From: Euryodendron excelsum
Lineage: Eukaryota > Streptophyta > Magnoliopsida > Ericales > Pentaphylacaceae
Reading direction: 5' to 3'
Length of the DNA: 64,000 nt
Assembly: GCA_033060915.1 (NCBI GenBank)
Contig: CM065377.1
Location: forward strand, 36,183,183 to 36,247,182
The notes under the pieces were generated by a model. It was not told where the DNA came from. It searched no databases and worked only from the letters and a program-made list of their open reading frames with translations. Below are positions 11,319 to 23,710 of the stretch, piece after piece (the first letter of the stretch is position 1; the number at the start of each line of letters is the position of its first letter). The position numbers and the translations under genes were made by a program.

Positions 11319-11760
11319 CTGGAGCATCTCGCAGATGTTTCGCCAAGGTTGTCTTTTCACCCAATTTCCTAGTTATAACTCACTGTCAAATGACTTGAGA
11401 AATACGTAAATCAAGAAATTCCTAAAAGCTTGACCACAGGTCTTTCCATCGAGATAACTTGATTGAATAGATCGCTTTCTGAAGCTCCTGATCGCATGGC
11501 TCAAAAATCGCCACTTTCAATAACCCCTAGAGCATCTCGCAGATGCTCTGCCAAGGTTGTCTTTTTCTCCAATTCCCTTATTATAACGCACTATCAAACG
11601 ATTTGAGAAATGCTTAAATTAGGAAATTCCTAAAAGTATTTCCAGAGCACTTTCTATTGGTACGGTCTGATCAGAAAGATCACTTCCTGGAGACCCCGAT
11701 AACATGGCCCAAAAATGACAACTTTTGAACATCCGCGGAGCGTATCACAGACGCTCCATA
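11319..11760. repeat. 208-bp U3 repeat carrying a palindrome
   Basis: Three copies start near 11320, 11528 and 11735. Each begins with an inverted repeat: GAGCATCTCGCAGATG (decayed on the right) in copy 1, GAGCATCTCGCAGATGCTC at 11530-11548 in copy 2, and GGAGCGT...ACGCTCC at 11737-11757 in copy 3. Copies 1 and 2 continue with CCAAGGTTGTCTTTT and TTATAACxCACT blocks. Confidence 0.75.
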
Positions 11761-12009
11761 AAAGTTTGTTTTTGTGCACACTTCCTGAGACAATATCTCA
11801 CTCTTTTGAACACCTTTCAAGCTTTATGAAAATTCAAAATTCTTGAGAAACACTAGGAGGACATCGTGGAGCAACCAATTTTCTTGAATCTTTTTCGAAT
11901 TACACAATTATCGAGGTAAAATTTAAATGAACATTCCCAGTGGCAGAATGTATGCTGCATGCACCTAGATTTTGATCAAACCGATCAAAACTTGCTTGCT
12001 CCCTAAGAT

Positions 12010-12090
12010 TAAGCCAGTACTGGCGCATGTAACACATGTGCCAGGGCAATTTTTGCCCAAGCGCATGTGCTACATACACCAGGTCCATCC
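12010..12090. promoter_or_regulatory. Inverted repeats upstream of LTR TATA box
   Basis: GGCGCATGTAACACATGTGCC-like arms are followed by GGGCAATTTTTGCCC at about 12044, just upstream of the TATA box. The same slot at 2388-2466 carries the related GGCGCATG and GGCAAATTTTGCC forms. Other LTR subfamilies have AGTGGCGCC boxes here. Binding of a dimeric factor is inferred only. Confidence 0.5.
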
Positions 12091-12099
12091 AGGTTTGCC

Positions 12100-12107
12100 T
12101 ATAAATA
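12100..12107 (+). promoter_or_regulatory. LTR TATA box
   Basis: TATAAATA in the context GTTTGCCTATAAATACTGGCC, matching the position in the sister LTR at 2475. Confidence 0.75.
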
Positions 12108-13589
12108 CTGGCCTCCCCCTTTGCATATTCCAAAATCATAATTGGTAGCGAAGCTCTACAAAAACTACTCCATATCCTCGAATTCTTATATACATCTCAC
12201 ACTTTAAGCACTTAGGTAAGATTCCACCTCCCTCTAACCCATACACTACACCTATATAGCTTTCAATGCCATAGAAAACCTCATTCTAGCCCTTTCAAGC
12301 CTCTTCAAGGCTATTCAAGCACAAGTCAAAGCGTTCATGGAGGTCTGAAAGTGTTTGAAGGCAAAAGATAGTATTCTCTTTACATCTTTGCAATCGCCAC
12401 TCCTCTCTTTTCCCTCCTAGCCTACACAGGCTATTCTCTATTTTAACCCCTATCTTCTACCCTTCTTTCTTGAATGCTCAAAACAAGAAATCTCTTAGTT
12501 TATGCCTAGAGGAAAGTTTGTGAGAGCCACTGTGTAGGGAACCTCTCACAAACCTACTTTAAGATGGAATAGCCTTAGAGCACATTGTAATTTGGTGAAG
12601 CCCCTAGCCTTGTATGATTCCATGACCCCTTTGCATATGGTTATCTTGTTCATGTTTTGCATGCTTGGCTTTGTTTTCATGTTCACAACCACTTTTCCAA
12701 AACTTTCACCATCTCTTTTATATATCATTCATGAAGCTCCATATTCAAATGATTCCCTAAGAAATGGTCCTAGAGGTGGTTCCTTGAAGCCCAGGTCAAA
12801 CCCTTAATTTTCACACTTTAGAAAACCCTGTTTAAGTCTGCTGACTTTATTTTGCAACTCCACATTTCATTACTTTTCAAAATTACACTAAAATGATTTT
12901 CGAACCCTCTTATTCTATGCTGATTTTCAAGAATTTTACTCTCTTGAACTTTGTGTGTGAAATGGTCCCTTGGAACCCTCTCTTCAGTGGTCTCTCCATT
13001 ATCTTGACCATATGAACCCTAATTCATTAGAGTTGGCTCTATTCACCTCAAAATGGCTTTCAAAATAATTCTCTTCAAAAAGGGTTCTCAAATGGCACTC
13101 TTTTTAACTTGCAAAAAAAATGATTTCCCTAAACCATTATTTTCACCTTGATTTTTAGAAATTTTGTTCTCTTGAATATTGTGGTTAGAATGGTCCCATG
13201 GAGTCTTCTTTGGAGTGATTTCCTTCAAATCAACCATATGAACCCTTATTCTTTAGAGTGGTCTTCAACCTCTCAAAAGTGATTTTTCAAAACTTTCTTT
13301 CCAAAACCAATTTTCAAATAATTATTCTCTTTAATTTTCAAGTCTTCAAAACTATCTATTTAATGTTGATTTTCACAAGTTTTGCTCTCTTGAGTTTGGG
13401 GGTGAAATGGTTCCAAGACAACCCTTCCTTGAGTGGTTTTTAAATATTAACCATAGGTCCCCAACACTCACTTGAGTGGTTTTCATAAAATGGTTTTCAA
13501 TACCCACTTTCAAATTTCATGCATAAAATCACCTTTTCAAAACCCTAGTTCAAAACCACCTTTCAAAACTATCTTCCAACCCTAGGTTA

Positions 13590-13830
13590 ACTTGACCACA
13601 GTTGTCCAACTTTAGGTTAACCTAACCCAAGTTAGTTAACCTTATGTCACCTTAACTCTAGGTCAACCTAACCCAAGTTAGTTAATTTTAAGTCACCTTA
13701 ACCCTAGGTTAACCTAACCCAAGTTAGTCAACCTTAGGTTAATCTAACCCTAGTCTAACCTAACTCAAGTTAGTTAAACCTATATTAACCCAACCCTAGG
13801 TCAACCCAAACTAGGTTAGTAAGCTTCAAG
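13590..13830 (+). repeat. 46-bp CCTAACC repeat in LTR leader
   Basis: Second copy of the array described at 3930-4150. Individual units differ between the two LTRs, so the array has drifted since the LTRs were identical. Confidence 0.75.
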
Positions 13831-15472
13831 GTTCCAATTCAAGGACCCCCTTTCAAATAATCTTTCAACTCAAAAACTATCTTCGTAACATACTTTCCAA
13901 AAACATCCTACTCTCTTGAAATTTCAAAAATCAAATATAAAATCTTTTAAAATACTTCCATACTCGATCTTCAAAATGCTTCCAAGAGGTTCTCTTAAAC
14001 TTGTCTCAATGGCTAGATATGTAACATTTTTCCAAAGACTATTTTCAAAATATTTCCAAAAACTCACAACCCTGCAGTGTCCACAACCCTTTATGATTAA
14101 GGGATTCTAAGAAAACTGACACATTCAGTACAACCTTCAAAATTGTCCATATTAGGGTTCTAGAACCCTAAGTGTTTTCAAAAGCTACTTTTAAAAATGA
14201 TTTTCAAAAGTCACATCCTTGAAGTAACCTTATGCCTTACATGGGTGAGGCTATTCAAGTAGGGATCTATAACCCTAAAGCTATAAAAACCTAAGGGAAG
14301 TTTCTAACCCCTTTTTAAAAATGTTTTCAAAAACCATAGCCTTAAAAGAGTTTAGCTATTCGTTAACTAACCTCACCAAGGTGATGAAATATTCAACATG
14401 CCTTTCATAAGGTACATGAAAACTATTTTCAAAAATCATTTCAAGACAAGTTCATGAGAGCTCTTGTGAGTTTAAATCTAATTTTCAAGTCCATAATCAA
14501 ATTTTCAAAACTTTCAAAACTCTCTTAAGTTATGTCCAAAAACATTTCAAAACACTTCAAAATTCCATTTCAGGAGCACTTTCAAAAATATTCAACTTCT
14601 ATTCCAAAAACACTCCAACATCCAATTTCAAATCAAAATTCTCAAGTTCTCTTTTCTCAAAGTGTCTTCAAACCTTTCCAAAGACCTCAAAGTGTCTTCA
14701 AAACTTTCCAATGGCCTCCATGTGTCTCTTTTCTATCGGACTCTTGCCCGAACTACGAGTGACCTGATTCTCATCAAATAAGATACGTAGGCAACTTAAA
14801 ATGGTGTGATCATAACCTTTATTTCAACTCAAGTTCCCTTCTCAAAATTTTCTATTAATTCAAGATTTCTATTTCGAATCTCTTCAAAACTTCCATGTTT
14901 TCAAACATTTTTTCCAAAACTTGCATCATGCATCATTCATCCAAAAAGTGATGACCAAACCCCATTTTAAAATTCTAAAGTGGATATTAAGTGAATAAAA
15001 GTAACTGGTCATTCAAGTGGGTGAACTAAGGATGATTAGACATGTAGGTATTGAAAGGGCAGGGTATGGTGATGATCTTTGAATATCCTCCCTATATGTA
15101 ACCAACACCCGGATCAAAGATTTCTATTTTTGAAAGACCAAGATGGAGTTATTTTCAAGAAAAAAAGGACTTAAATCTTCTCAAAGGTTTCCAAACAACC
15201 CATTTTCTTAAAAACTCTTTCTTGTGGAAGTTTTCCTAAAACTTTTTCCAAAACCCTAAGTTTAATCTTCAGATTATACTTAATTTTAGGTGACCTAACT
15301 CACCTTAATTAAGTTAGGTGGTGACTTCAATCTTTTTCTAAAACTCCTTAAATCAAATCAATTTAAAGTTCAAACCTAGTCGCACTCGTCCTTCTAGGAG
15401 GACGAGTGCGAATGAGAGAGCACAATATTTTTTTCGAGCCAAAAGGACTTGGTTAAAAACTAGACCGCGACA

Positions 15473-18400
15473 CTTCTCAATTCCATTCAAGCTCAAAACC
15501 ACTTAACAATGGTGGATTGAAGACATAGGTGGGGTTTCTCTTTACAATTATGTCTCTCCCACTCCATCTCCTCTCCCTCTGAGCTCATTTAAACTTTCTT
15601 TATGTCAACCCTCATCTTCTACCTCCCTTTCTTAGATGCTTGGAACAAGACGGTTCTTAAGCCATGTTTTGGGGCAAAGCCTATGAGAACCACCGGTTGG
15701 GGGATCTCTCATAGGCCTAGAATCCCTTGCAATGTGGTGTAGCCTTTAACCTTGTATGCTTCATGACCTTTTGCATATTAATTGTTATATTGTTCATCTA
15801 TTGCTTGCCTTGACTTCATTTTCTATGCCTAAAAACCTCTTTAAAAGCCACCATTGGTTCCATTTTCAAGAGTCCTACAAAATCCATGCTAAAATGATTT
15901 TCTAAAAAGGCCTCTAAATTGAAGTTTCTTGAAGTTTAAGCCAAGAACCTATATTTCCATGCCTTAGGAAACCCCTCCTAAAACTTCCAATCTCTACACT
16001 TGCATCCATGCATTTTTCTCTCTTAAGTTACATAAAAATGGTTCCAAAACCCCCTCTCTAAAAGAGGTTTTCAATATCTTCAAAACTTTCAAAAACAACC
16101 CTCCCTTGAGAGGTTTTCAATGATTTTGCTCTCTTGAGTTTTGAGGTTGGAATAGTCTTAAGTAAGCCCTCTTTGGAGTGGTTTTTATTCAAAACAACTA
16201 TATGAACCTTAGCTCACTAGAGTGGCTTTAATACCCTAAAGGTGATTCTCAAAATAACCATCCTTAAGGAGGTTTCAAAAAGTTCACTTTTTTGAGTTTG
16301 CATAAAAGTGGTTTTTAAAACAACCCTCACTTGACTGGTTTTCAAGCTTTCAAATGGTTTTCAAAACTACTCATTCCATATTGACTTCAAAGTTTAACTA
16401 TCTTAAGTTTGTGGTTGAAATGTTCATAAGGAAACCTTCTTTTGAATGGTTCCAAAAACCCACCATATGAGCCCTATACTTACTTGAGTGGTTTTCATAA
16501 AATGGTTTTCAAAGCATACAAATCTCTTGACTTGATTTTCTAAAAGATTTCACATAAAATGATAAGGTTTTCTTGACATGAAATCAAGGTTTTCAAAAAC
16601 CCCTTTTCAAAGTCCATGCATAAAATCTCTTTTTCCAACTTTCCAAAACCACTAATTCTCAAACCCTAGTTCAAAACCCCTCTCCAAAACCACCTTTCAA
16701 AACCCTAGGTTAACTTGACCCTAGTTTTCCAACCTTAGATTAACCTAACCCAAGTTAGTTTATCTTAGGTTGACCTAACCGTAGTTAGTTAACCTTAGGT
16801 CATCCTAGACCTAATTACCTTAATCAAGGTTAGTTAAACTTCAAGGCCCTAATTCAAAGGCCCTTTCCAAGTTATCTCTCAATTCAAAACTACTTTCATA
16901 ACATACTTTCAAGACATCCTACTCTCTTGAGTTTTCAAAAATCAATTCCAAAAATCTTTCCAAGTGCTTCCATATTCTACTAAAAAATGTTTTCAAGAGC
17001 TCTCTTAAACTTATCTTAACCAAAAATGGCTAGGTCCTTAATACTTTCAAAACCTATTTTTCAAAATGTTCTCCAAAAGCTCACAACCCTAAGGTAATCT
17101 TAACCCTCTCATGGTTAGGCTTTCCAAAGGAAAAGTGATACATCAAATAGAATCTTCAAAGTTGTTCATATTAGGATTCTAAAACCCTAAGTGTTTTCCA
17201 AAAATCTCTTTAAAAAATGGTTCTCAAAAGTCACATCCTTAAAGCAATCTTAGTCATTTGATGATTATGGTTTTTTAAGGACAACGAGATATCAAGTAGT
17301 TTCTTTATCCCTAAAGCTCTAAAAACCCTAAGGGAAGTTTCTAGCCCTTTTTCTAAAAACATGTTTTCAAAATTCATTACCTCAAAAGAGTTTGGTTTCT
17401 CAATAACTAACCTCCCAAAGGTGACGAAACATTCAATATTACCTTCCATAAGCTATTCAAAAAAATTTTTCAACTTGCTTCCATCTACAAAATATTTCCA
17501 AAACACTTGAAAAAAATTTCAAATTCTATTTCAAAAGCATTATACAAACTCTCTTGAGTTGTTTTAAAACATTCAAAAAATCTCTCAAGTTCTATGTCCA
17601 AAGACATTTTCAAACTCTCAAGTTCGATTTCAAGTCAAAATTCTTTAATTCAATTTCAAAAACCTTTCAAGGCTCCCACAAGTCCATTTTTAATCGTGCT
17701 CTGGTACGAACTACGACTGACCTAATTCTCCCCAAATAAGATACGTAGGCAACTTAGAAAACATAAGTGCGGTCACCACATCCTTTAAATGGACACCATG
17801 TCCTTCAAATGGACACTTTTCAAAAAATTCCAATCATACAATTTTCAAAACCCGTTTAAACTACGAATGACCTGATTCTTGCTAAATCAGATGTAAGCAA
17901 TCTAAAATGGTGCTGTCATACCCTTTATTTCAACTCAAGTTACCTTTTCAAAAGTTTCTATGAAGTCAAAATTTTCATCTCAAATTACTTGAAAACTTGG
18001 TATTTTCAAACATCTTTTAAAAAACATGCATCATGCAACATTCATCCAAAAAGTGATGACCAAACTCTATTTTTAAAAATTTTAAAGTGAATAATAAGTG
18101 GATATTAATAATCGTTGATTCAAGTGAGTGAACTAAGGATAAATAGGCATGTAGGTACCGAAAGAGAGTGATAGGGTGATGATCTTAGGATATCTTCCCT
18201 ACACGTAACCAGTTCCCAAACCATAGATTTTTGTTTCAAGGATCAAAACTGAAGTCACGTTTTCAAAAGAGCTTTCAAAAGGTTGCTAAAAATCACTCTT
18301 GCAAAAACCTTCTTAAGAAGAACATTTCTAAACCTTTTCAAAAAATTTAAGTTTAGCCTTGGAATTACACTTAGTTTTAAGTGACCTAGCACATTTTTAA

Positions 18401-18574
18401 CTATGTTAGGTGGTGACTCTAAAACTTTTTTCAAAAACCCTTATTCAAATGAAAAACTAGTTTTCAAGTTCAAACCCCCGTCGCACTTGTCCTTTTAGGA
18501 TAACAAGTTCTAACAGAGAGAGTACTATGCTTTTCTCCAGTTAAGAGGGCTTAGGTAAAAATCGGGGCTCAACA
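15473..18574 (+). mobile_element. Truncated Ogre-type LTR, plus orientation
   Basis: Collinear with about 12300-15472: the leader start, the TTGCAATGTGGTGxAGCC motif, the CCTAACC array at 16700-16830, the GAACTACGAxTGACCTGATTCT block, and the end ATCGGGGCTCAACA. U3 and the TATA box are missing. It is more diverged from 10741-15472 than the 2172-4315 fragment is, so it belongs to an older or different insertion. Open frames inside it are chance. Confidence 0.75.
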
Positions 18575-19083
18575 AAACCCTAGATATTTATGAAAACATA
18601 GATTTTTATCTAAGTTTAGTAATATCTATGCACGAACTGTAGTTTGGTATAGTTATTGCACAAATTAATAGTATGAATTTATGACTCTAATTGATTACAA
18701 ATATAGAGTTGGTTATTCAAGAATTCATGATTTTATTGCTAAATCTTTCGAATTAAAGACTCATGATATAGTCAATGATTTGAATTATCAAAAACCTCCA
18801 TTGGAATTATGAGTGAAGCAATTGATTGAAATAATTGGTTTCGAGACCTTTCTTTTATTAATTCAAAATCGTTTTCAATAGTTTAGTTTAGTGAAACCAT
18901 TCTCTATCCCAAAACTATTTTTATTTTATTTTATTGGAGTGCTCCCTTAGGGTTTCTAAACTAAGATAAGTTTTCATGAATGCGCTGACCATTTTTCTTG
19001 TGGATCGACCTCAAACTTTACTGAGTTATTACTGCATAGAGGCCATGCACTCGCAGTTTTATCGTACGTTTATGGAGCGATCA
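18575..19083 (+). mobile_element. Athila-like LTR 3' fragment
   Basis: Clearly similar to 59412-59915: CTAGATATTTATGAAAA, GCTAAATCTTTxGAATxAAAGACTCATGA, and CTATCCCAAAACTATTTTTATTTTATTTTATT. It ends GGAGCGATCA where the other copy ends GGAGCAATCA. The upstream part has been replaced by the Ogre-type LTR ending at 18574. Confidence 0.65.
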
Positions 19084-20130
19084 GCATTCAAACGATCGGG
19101 CGTGGATTAAGGTTTCTTTACTTGTTTCCTACCTCCTTGTAACATATAAATAGGAAACTTATCTCTAATTATAGGGTTACAAATTTTTACCAGTTTTAAG
19201 AGCTTTTTAGGTTGTTCTTCATACTTTTGATTAGACTACTTGTAATCATTCATCGTTTCTATAATACAATCATTATTTTATTATGTCTTTGAGTAGCTAA
19301 TCATCCTCTTGATGAGGGATATGAAGACTGATTGGGTGTTGGTGAATTGTCAAGGCCTTGAAGTTTTATCTTTTGAGTAGCTAATCATCCTCTTGATGAG
19401 GCCTTGAAGTAGCTAATACAATCATTATTTTATTATGTCTTTGAGTAGCTAATCATTCTTGAAGCTAATCATCCTCGTGGATTAAGTTTTATCTCTTGAT
19501 GAGGGATACTTATCTCTAACGTTTTATCTTTTGATTAAAAGGAATCTTGTTTCTTCTCCATTAATTCTTTTAGAATCATGGGTTTACTATCAAATCTTTG
19601 AGTTTTCATGTGCGAACTTGTTTTTCGTATGGTTGCTTAGATTCCTGATATGAACCCTTAGAATTAATTTTGTCTAATCTTAGGGTTTTTTACAAAGATT
19701 CTTTAATTAAGTTTACTGCCAAATCTTTCGATTCTGTCACATAGGCGTTGCCATTGAATTTAGACCAATAATACCTTGATAATTTTACAAGCATCCTAAT
19801 TAGTTAGATCATTCCATGTTATGATCTTTTCTTTATTTTTAAAACTTCATTTCCAAATAGTCATTCTAGATAGCAATATTCTCATACCAAGTCAGGTTTC
19901 CTTTTCTTTTTGGAGTATTTTTCTTGTGAGTTTCTATATTCTCGAAGTGAGCTTTTGCTTCTGCCTAATGCATAATTTCTTATGGTTTGACCTCGAGCTT
20001 CACCAAGAAATTAAACTATAATCACAACCATATTCTTACCGATATAAATTGCACATCTCTAGAGCGAACATCATTATTATACCTTGTATGGTTTTGTAGC
20101 GCACCCTAATTAGTGAAAACACTTCAATTA
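19084..20130 (+). mobile_element. Decayed Athila-like LTR with local duplications
   Basis: It has TATAAATAGG near 19145, then CTTTGAGTAGCTAATCATCC followed by TCTTGATGAGGG, and later a GTTTGACCTCGAGCTTCACC block. All correspond in order to parts of the LTR at 58701-59915. Between 19260 and 19510 the phrases GAGTAGCTAATCATCCTC and ATACAATCATTATTTTATTA are each present two or more times in scrambled order, which points to local duplication. The borders are uncertain. Confidence 0.5.
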
Positions 20131-22469
20131 GAGCAAGTTGTATGTTAACCTAGGATCCTTCCTCCTTAATCGCACAGAGGTGGTACGAGTTGGTGGGAAC
20201 TAACAAGCATACACACTCTCTTAAAACTATAACCGCCAGTCTCTCTAGAGCATCTAGTGTGGCTGGCCACCTTCTCGTATATATGCAAATATATACATAT
20301 ATATGTGTCCCTCGGTGCAAGAACGATATCTATAGGATTTTCAAGCCCGATGAATAGATCAATTAGTAAAACCAACGTCAACTCCACTAAATGATGGTAG
20401 TTAACATCACATAATTAAAAAATAGGACAAGGCCCATATCGTACTAATTGTCGAAAATTTAAATTCCCAAAGTACTGGCATTCACAAATAAGAACCAAGT
20501 TTCAAAATTGTTATCCCACCCTATTTGCATATGAACCTCAAACTAAACCTATCTATCATCCACTGTTAATTATTTATTTTTAAAATACCTTTTTTTAAAT
20601 AAATAAAAACTTAGTACTATAATAAGTACTTTATGGCAAAGTAGTGTTTATCCTAATGTTTTATCTCTTTTAAGTGGCACCCCCGTGTCACTCTTATATG
20701 CTCTTATATTTTTAAAATGTCATCTCTCTTTCGTATTAATTATGAAGTCTATTGAGATATCATTGTTATCCAAATATGATTTGTCATAATGAGAGCCGTT
20801 GGCCTCTAAAAAAATTTCCCCATTATATATGAAATTGATAGAAATTTAACTTTTTTACAGGCATATCTCTTATAGTTGAATTTTTGTAATGGTAAGAGAC
20901 ATTTGCTTTTAGAGTGTTTCTAGAGGAAAAACTATGAGAGATGCAATTGGCCTCAAATAACTATCCTCCTTCTTACTTGTGTTTTTCACTTTCAATTTAC
21001 TGCGCAATAAAATTCTGTGATTTGCATGTTAAGTTTATGATGTAGTATGCTCTTATTGATGAAAACTAAAGTTGATTATTGTTTTTTTAGGATGATGACT
21101 TTTCTGCAATGCCTTCATTGGATTCATCTCGTTGAAGAATTGGAGAAGAAAATAAACACACAATGCATTTACAGAATAGAGTAGGATGCATTGTGATTCT
21201 CCAAATTTTCAACTAAAAGTACTTCTAATTGAGGACTTCTATTACATTTTGTGTTTTACTATTTGATTATTACCTATTAATATGTTTTTATGTTTTTTTT
21301 TTAATATGGTTTGGTGTTTTTTGTTTTAACTGTTAATCTAGTATTGTGATTTTTTTTTTTTTTTTTTTTTTGTGGTGGAAAAAGCTTGATTCTATTGTGG
21401 TATTTTATATAGATTGAGATTTATTTTTAGTTTGAGTTTGATTATTCTCTGCAATCTATTATTTATCATATTTTTTGTGACTTTTGATTAAAAATACTGT
21501 TTTGTGTTAATTTTATTTAGCCTTAGTTTCTATTTTCAGTTTACGTTTATTCGCAATCTCTATTCTATAATATTTGTTTCATTTATATGATTTGAGGTTA
21601 TTAGTTAGTAGTTAATAAATGCGACATTGTGATTCATATATATATACACAAACACACACATGAACGTGTATAATTCAACTAAAAATTATGAATCTCTATT
21701 TTGTAAACAATATTACTTTTATCCCGATCGCATGGCTCAACTGGTAGTTTTCTTTGTAAGAAAGATAAAAAAATTAAAATAAAGCTGGTATGAAAATTAA
21801 AAGAAAAAGATTCATTTAGATGAACAACATTTTTTCCCAATACAACTGAGAGTCTATTAACATCGATTCTTTAAAATTCCAAAATGAGAAGATGGTCACT
21901 AGTTATAAGAAGTCATCTTCTTCCCCACTCATGTCATAGTGAGCAGCTCGATCACAAGCAGTGTTCGAAGTATCTCGTGACTAAATGGACCAGTCGCCCC
22001 TTCAAAGTTTTAAAATTATAATTTCATCTATAATTTTAAAAATAAATTACGTTTGCCTCCCTGATAATTTATGAATGACCCTTAAATAGTTATTCTGCTT
22101 CAGAAAATTCCTTTACATTTTAGACATATTAGCTTATGTACATTATAAATGCATACGGAGTCAAGTATTTTATTGTTGAGTTTGAAAAAATATTTCTTAG
22201 TTGTTATTAATAGTTGCTTGCTTAGACGAATCACACTATACATTCATAACTAAATATAGGAATTAGATTCGAAAATCCTTTATCTCGCTTCACCATGCTC
22301 CTAACAGAAAAAATTTAAAGTATATAAATAAATAAATCAATAACTAACATGGAAAAGAAAACAAAACTCAGTATTAGTTTTGGACAGGTATAATTTAGTT
22401 TATCTCACTCACTCTGGACTCGTTCAAATTATATTAATTAATACTGATATTATATTTAAAAAATAAATA
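20131..22469. other. AT-rich low-copy stretch, no clear gene
   Basis: I see no repeat family shared with the rest of the window and no long open frame. It contains T-rich runs (21345-21372), a short (TA)n(CA)n stretch near 21638-21660, and one possible terminal exon at 21091-21135, listed separately. Confidence 0.6.
21091..21135 (+). pseudogene. Possible orphan last exon
   Basis: A good acceptor-like run (TTGTTTTTTTAG) is followed by 14 sense codons reading DDDFSAMPSLDSSR and a TGA stop. The acidic, Ser-rich ending and the acceptor look like the end of a plant protein. I cannot identify the protein and I find no convincing upstream exon. It may be a captured gene fragment, or chance. Confidence 0.2.
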
Positions 22470-23710
22470 CCCCTTATCCCATTGAAGTGTGGGCAAAACC
22501 ACATAACCTCTTTGCCTTTTAAAAAGGGGTACATAGACCGCTCGTAACTTGGAGTGAAGATAAATCGTCAGAACTGACAGATAAGTTAAAATTACTAAAA
22601 TAACCTTCATTTCTTATCTTTACCGTTTGCCTTTTCCATTCATTAATGGAGATTACTCTCTCAACCCGACTGTTAAACCACAATCGCCAACATTCTGAAT
22701 ACGGAATCCAAGCCAAAATTGTTCAGGAACCCACAATCAAATCCAAAAACATCATACCCAAATTAATCAATTTTATTTTTTAATTTGTTAACCTCTGCAA
22801 CCCAAATTATATACACATATATATATATGGATATATTGTATGTATACAATATAAGCATATACATATGTATTTATGCATATATGTGTATGTATGTATATAT
22901 GGGGCAACGACGACTCTATGATCCTTTATACATAACAGAGCAGTGATGTTCTGACCTGCATATGGGGCGAAGATAGACGTATCTATACATTTTCTTAGTA
23001 TATATATGCTAAAATAAAACTTGTTGATCAAACACAATTGTTTTTGTGTAAAAATTGATCTCTGATTTTTGTTTTTGCTGGATTTGAATGATTTGATTTG
23101 AGAAACTTTTTGGGTTGTTGGTGATGGTGATGGTGATGGGAGGCAGGGGGAGACGATGGGGATTTGGGTGGAGTGAGACTGGTGGTTGTGGTTGGAGGTT
23201 GTAGTGGGCTGTATGCAGATCTTCGGTGAAGAATAAGGCACTGGCAATGGTGGCTGGAGAGGAAGTTGATAGGGTAGGGTTGATCGTTTCGGCCCTAGTG
23301 AGAAAGAGTAAGAGAATGTAAAATGTGAGTGGTTCCTGGTTAAGGAAGAAAGATAGAAAAAAAATTGAAAAAAAAAAATGAAAGAAGCGATTTTAAGGAT
23401 AGGCAAATGGTGGCCAGAGAGGGATAAGAAACGGTTTGGGTGTCTGATTCAACAATGGCGGAGAAGAGACGGTGGTCCAGGTGAGGAAGAAAGGGAGAAA
23501 ATTTCTCTCAAAAAGGGTAAAAATATCATTTTAGTAAATTAAAGATCTGGTTTTATAATAAAATAAATAAATAATTGCAAATTGAGCTCAGCCTCCGTTA
23601 AGATGGACAGAAAAATTAATGATTACATTTTGTTTTAAATTATAAAAAGTTATGTGTTCATTTTTAAAAATCAGAAAAGTCATGTGATTTTGTATCATAT
23701 CTCCAAAGAA
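22470..23710. mobile_element. Possible non-autonomous DNA transposon
   Basis: The left edge has GCAAAACCACATAACCTC and, further in, AATTACTAAAATAACCTT. The right edge, read in reverse complement, has ACAAAATCACATGACTT and AATTTACTAAAATGATATTT. This gives loosely matching inverted ends about 1.2 kb apart. I found no clear target duplication. The 199-residue minus-strand frame inside (22807-23406) is low-complexity (Ser/Pro and Tyr/Ile runs from TATATG repeats) and is not called a gene. Confidence 0.3.

Larger units (their letters stand above)
10741..15472 (+). mobile_element. 3' LTR (4.7 kb) of plus-strand Ogre-like element
   Basis: It starts TGTAAATATCCC after the polypurine tract and ends GACCGCGACA, giving TG...CA ends as in the other LTRs of the window. 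U3 is about 1.36 kb up to the TATA box at 12100, and the rest (R plus U5) is about 3.4 kb. It contains a 208-bp repeat with palindromes in U3, the CCTAACC array in the leader, and long runs of TTTTCAAAA-type sequence. The following bases, CTTCT, would be the target duplication, but its left partner is lost with the 5' end. It has no coding content. Confidence 0.85.

Noticed and set aside
21721..21790. tRNA gene or tRNA-derived SINE head
   Set aside because: TGGCTCAACTGGTAG resembles an A box, but no B box (GGTTCGAxxCC) or cloverleaf pairing follows.
22807..23406. 199-residue minus-strand open frame
   Set aside because: The N-terminal part is Phe/Ser/Pro low complexity and the C-terminal part comes from TATATG repeats. 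No domain and no exon structure.
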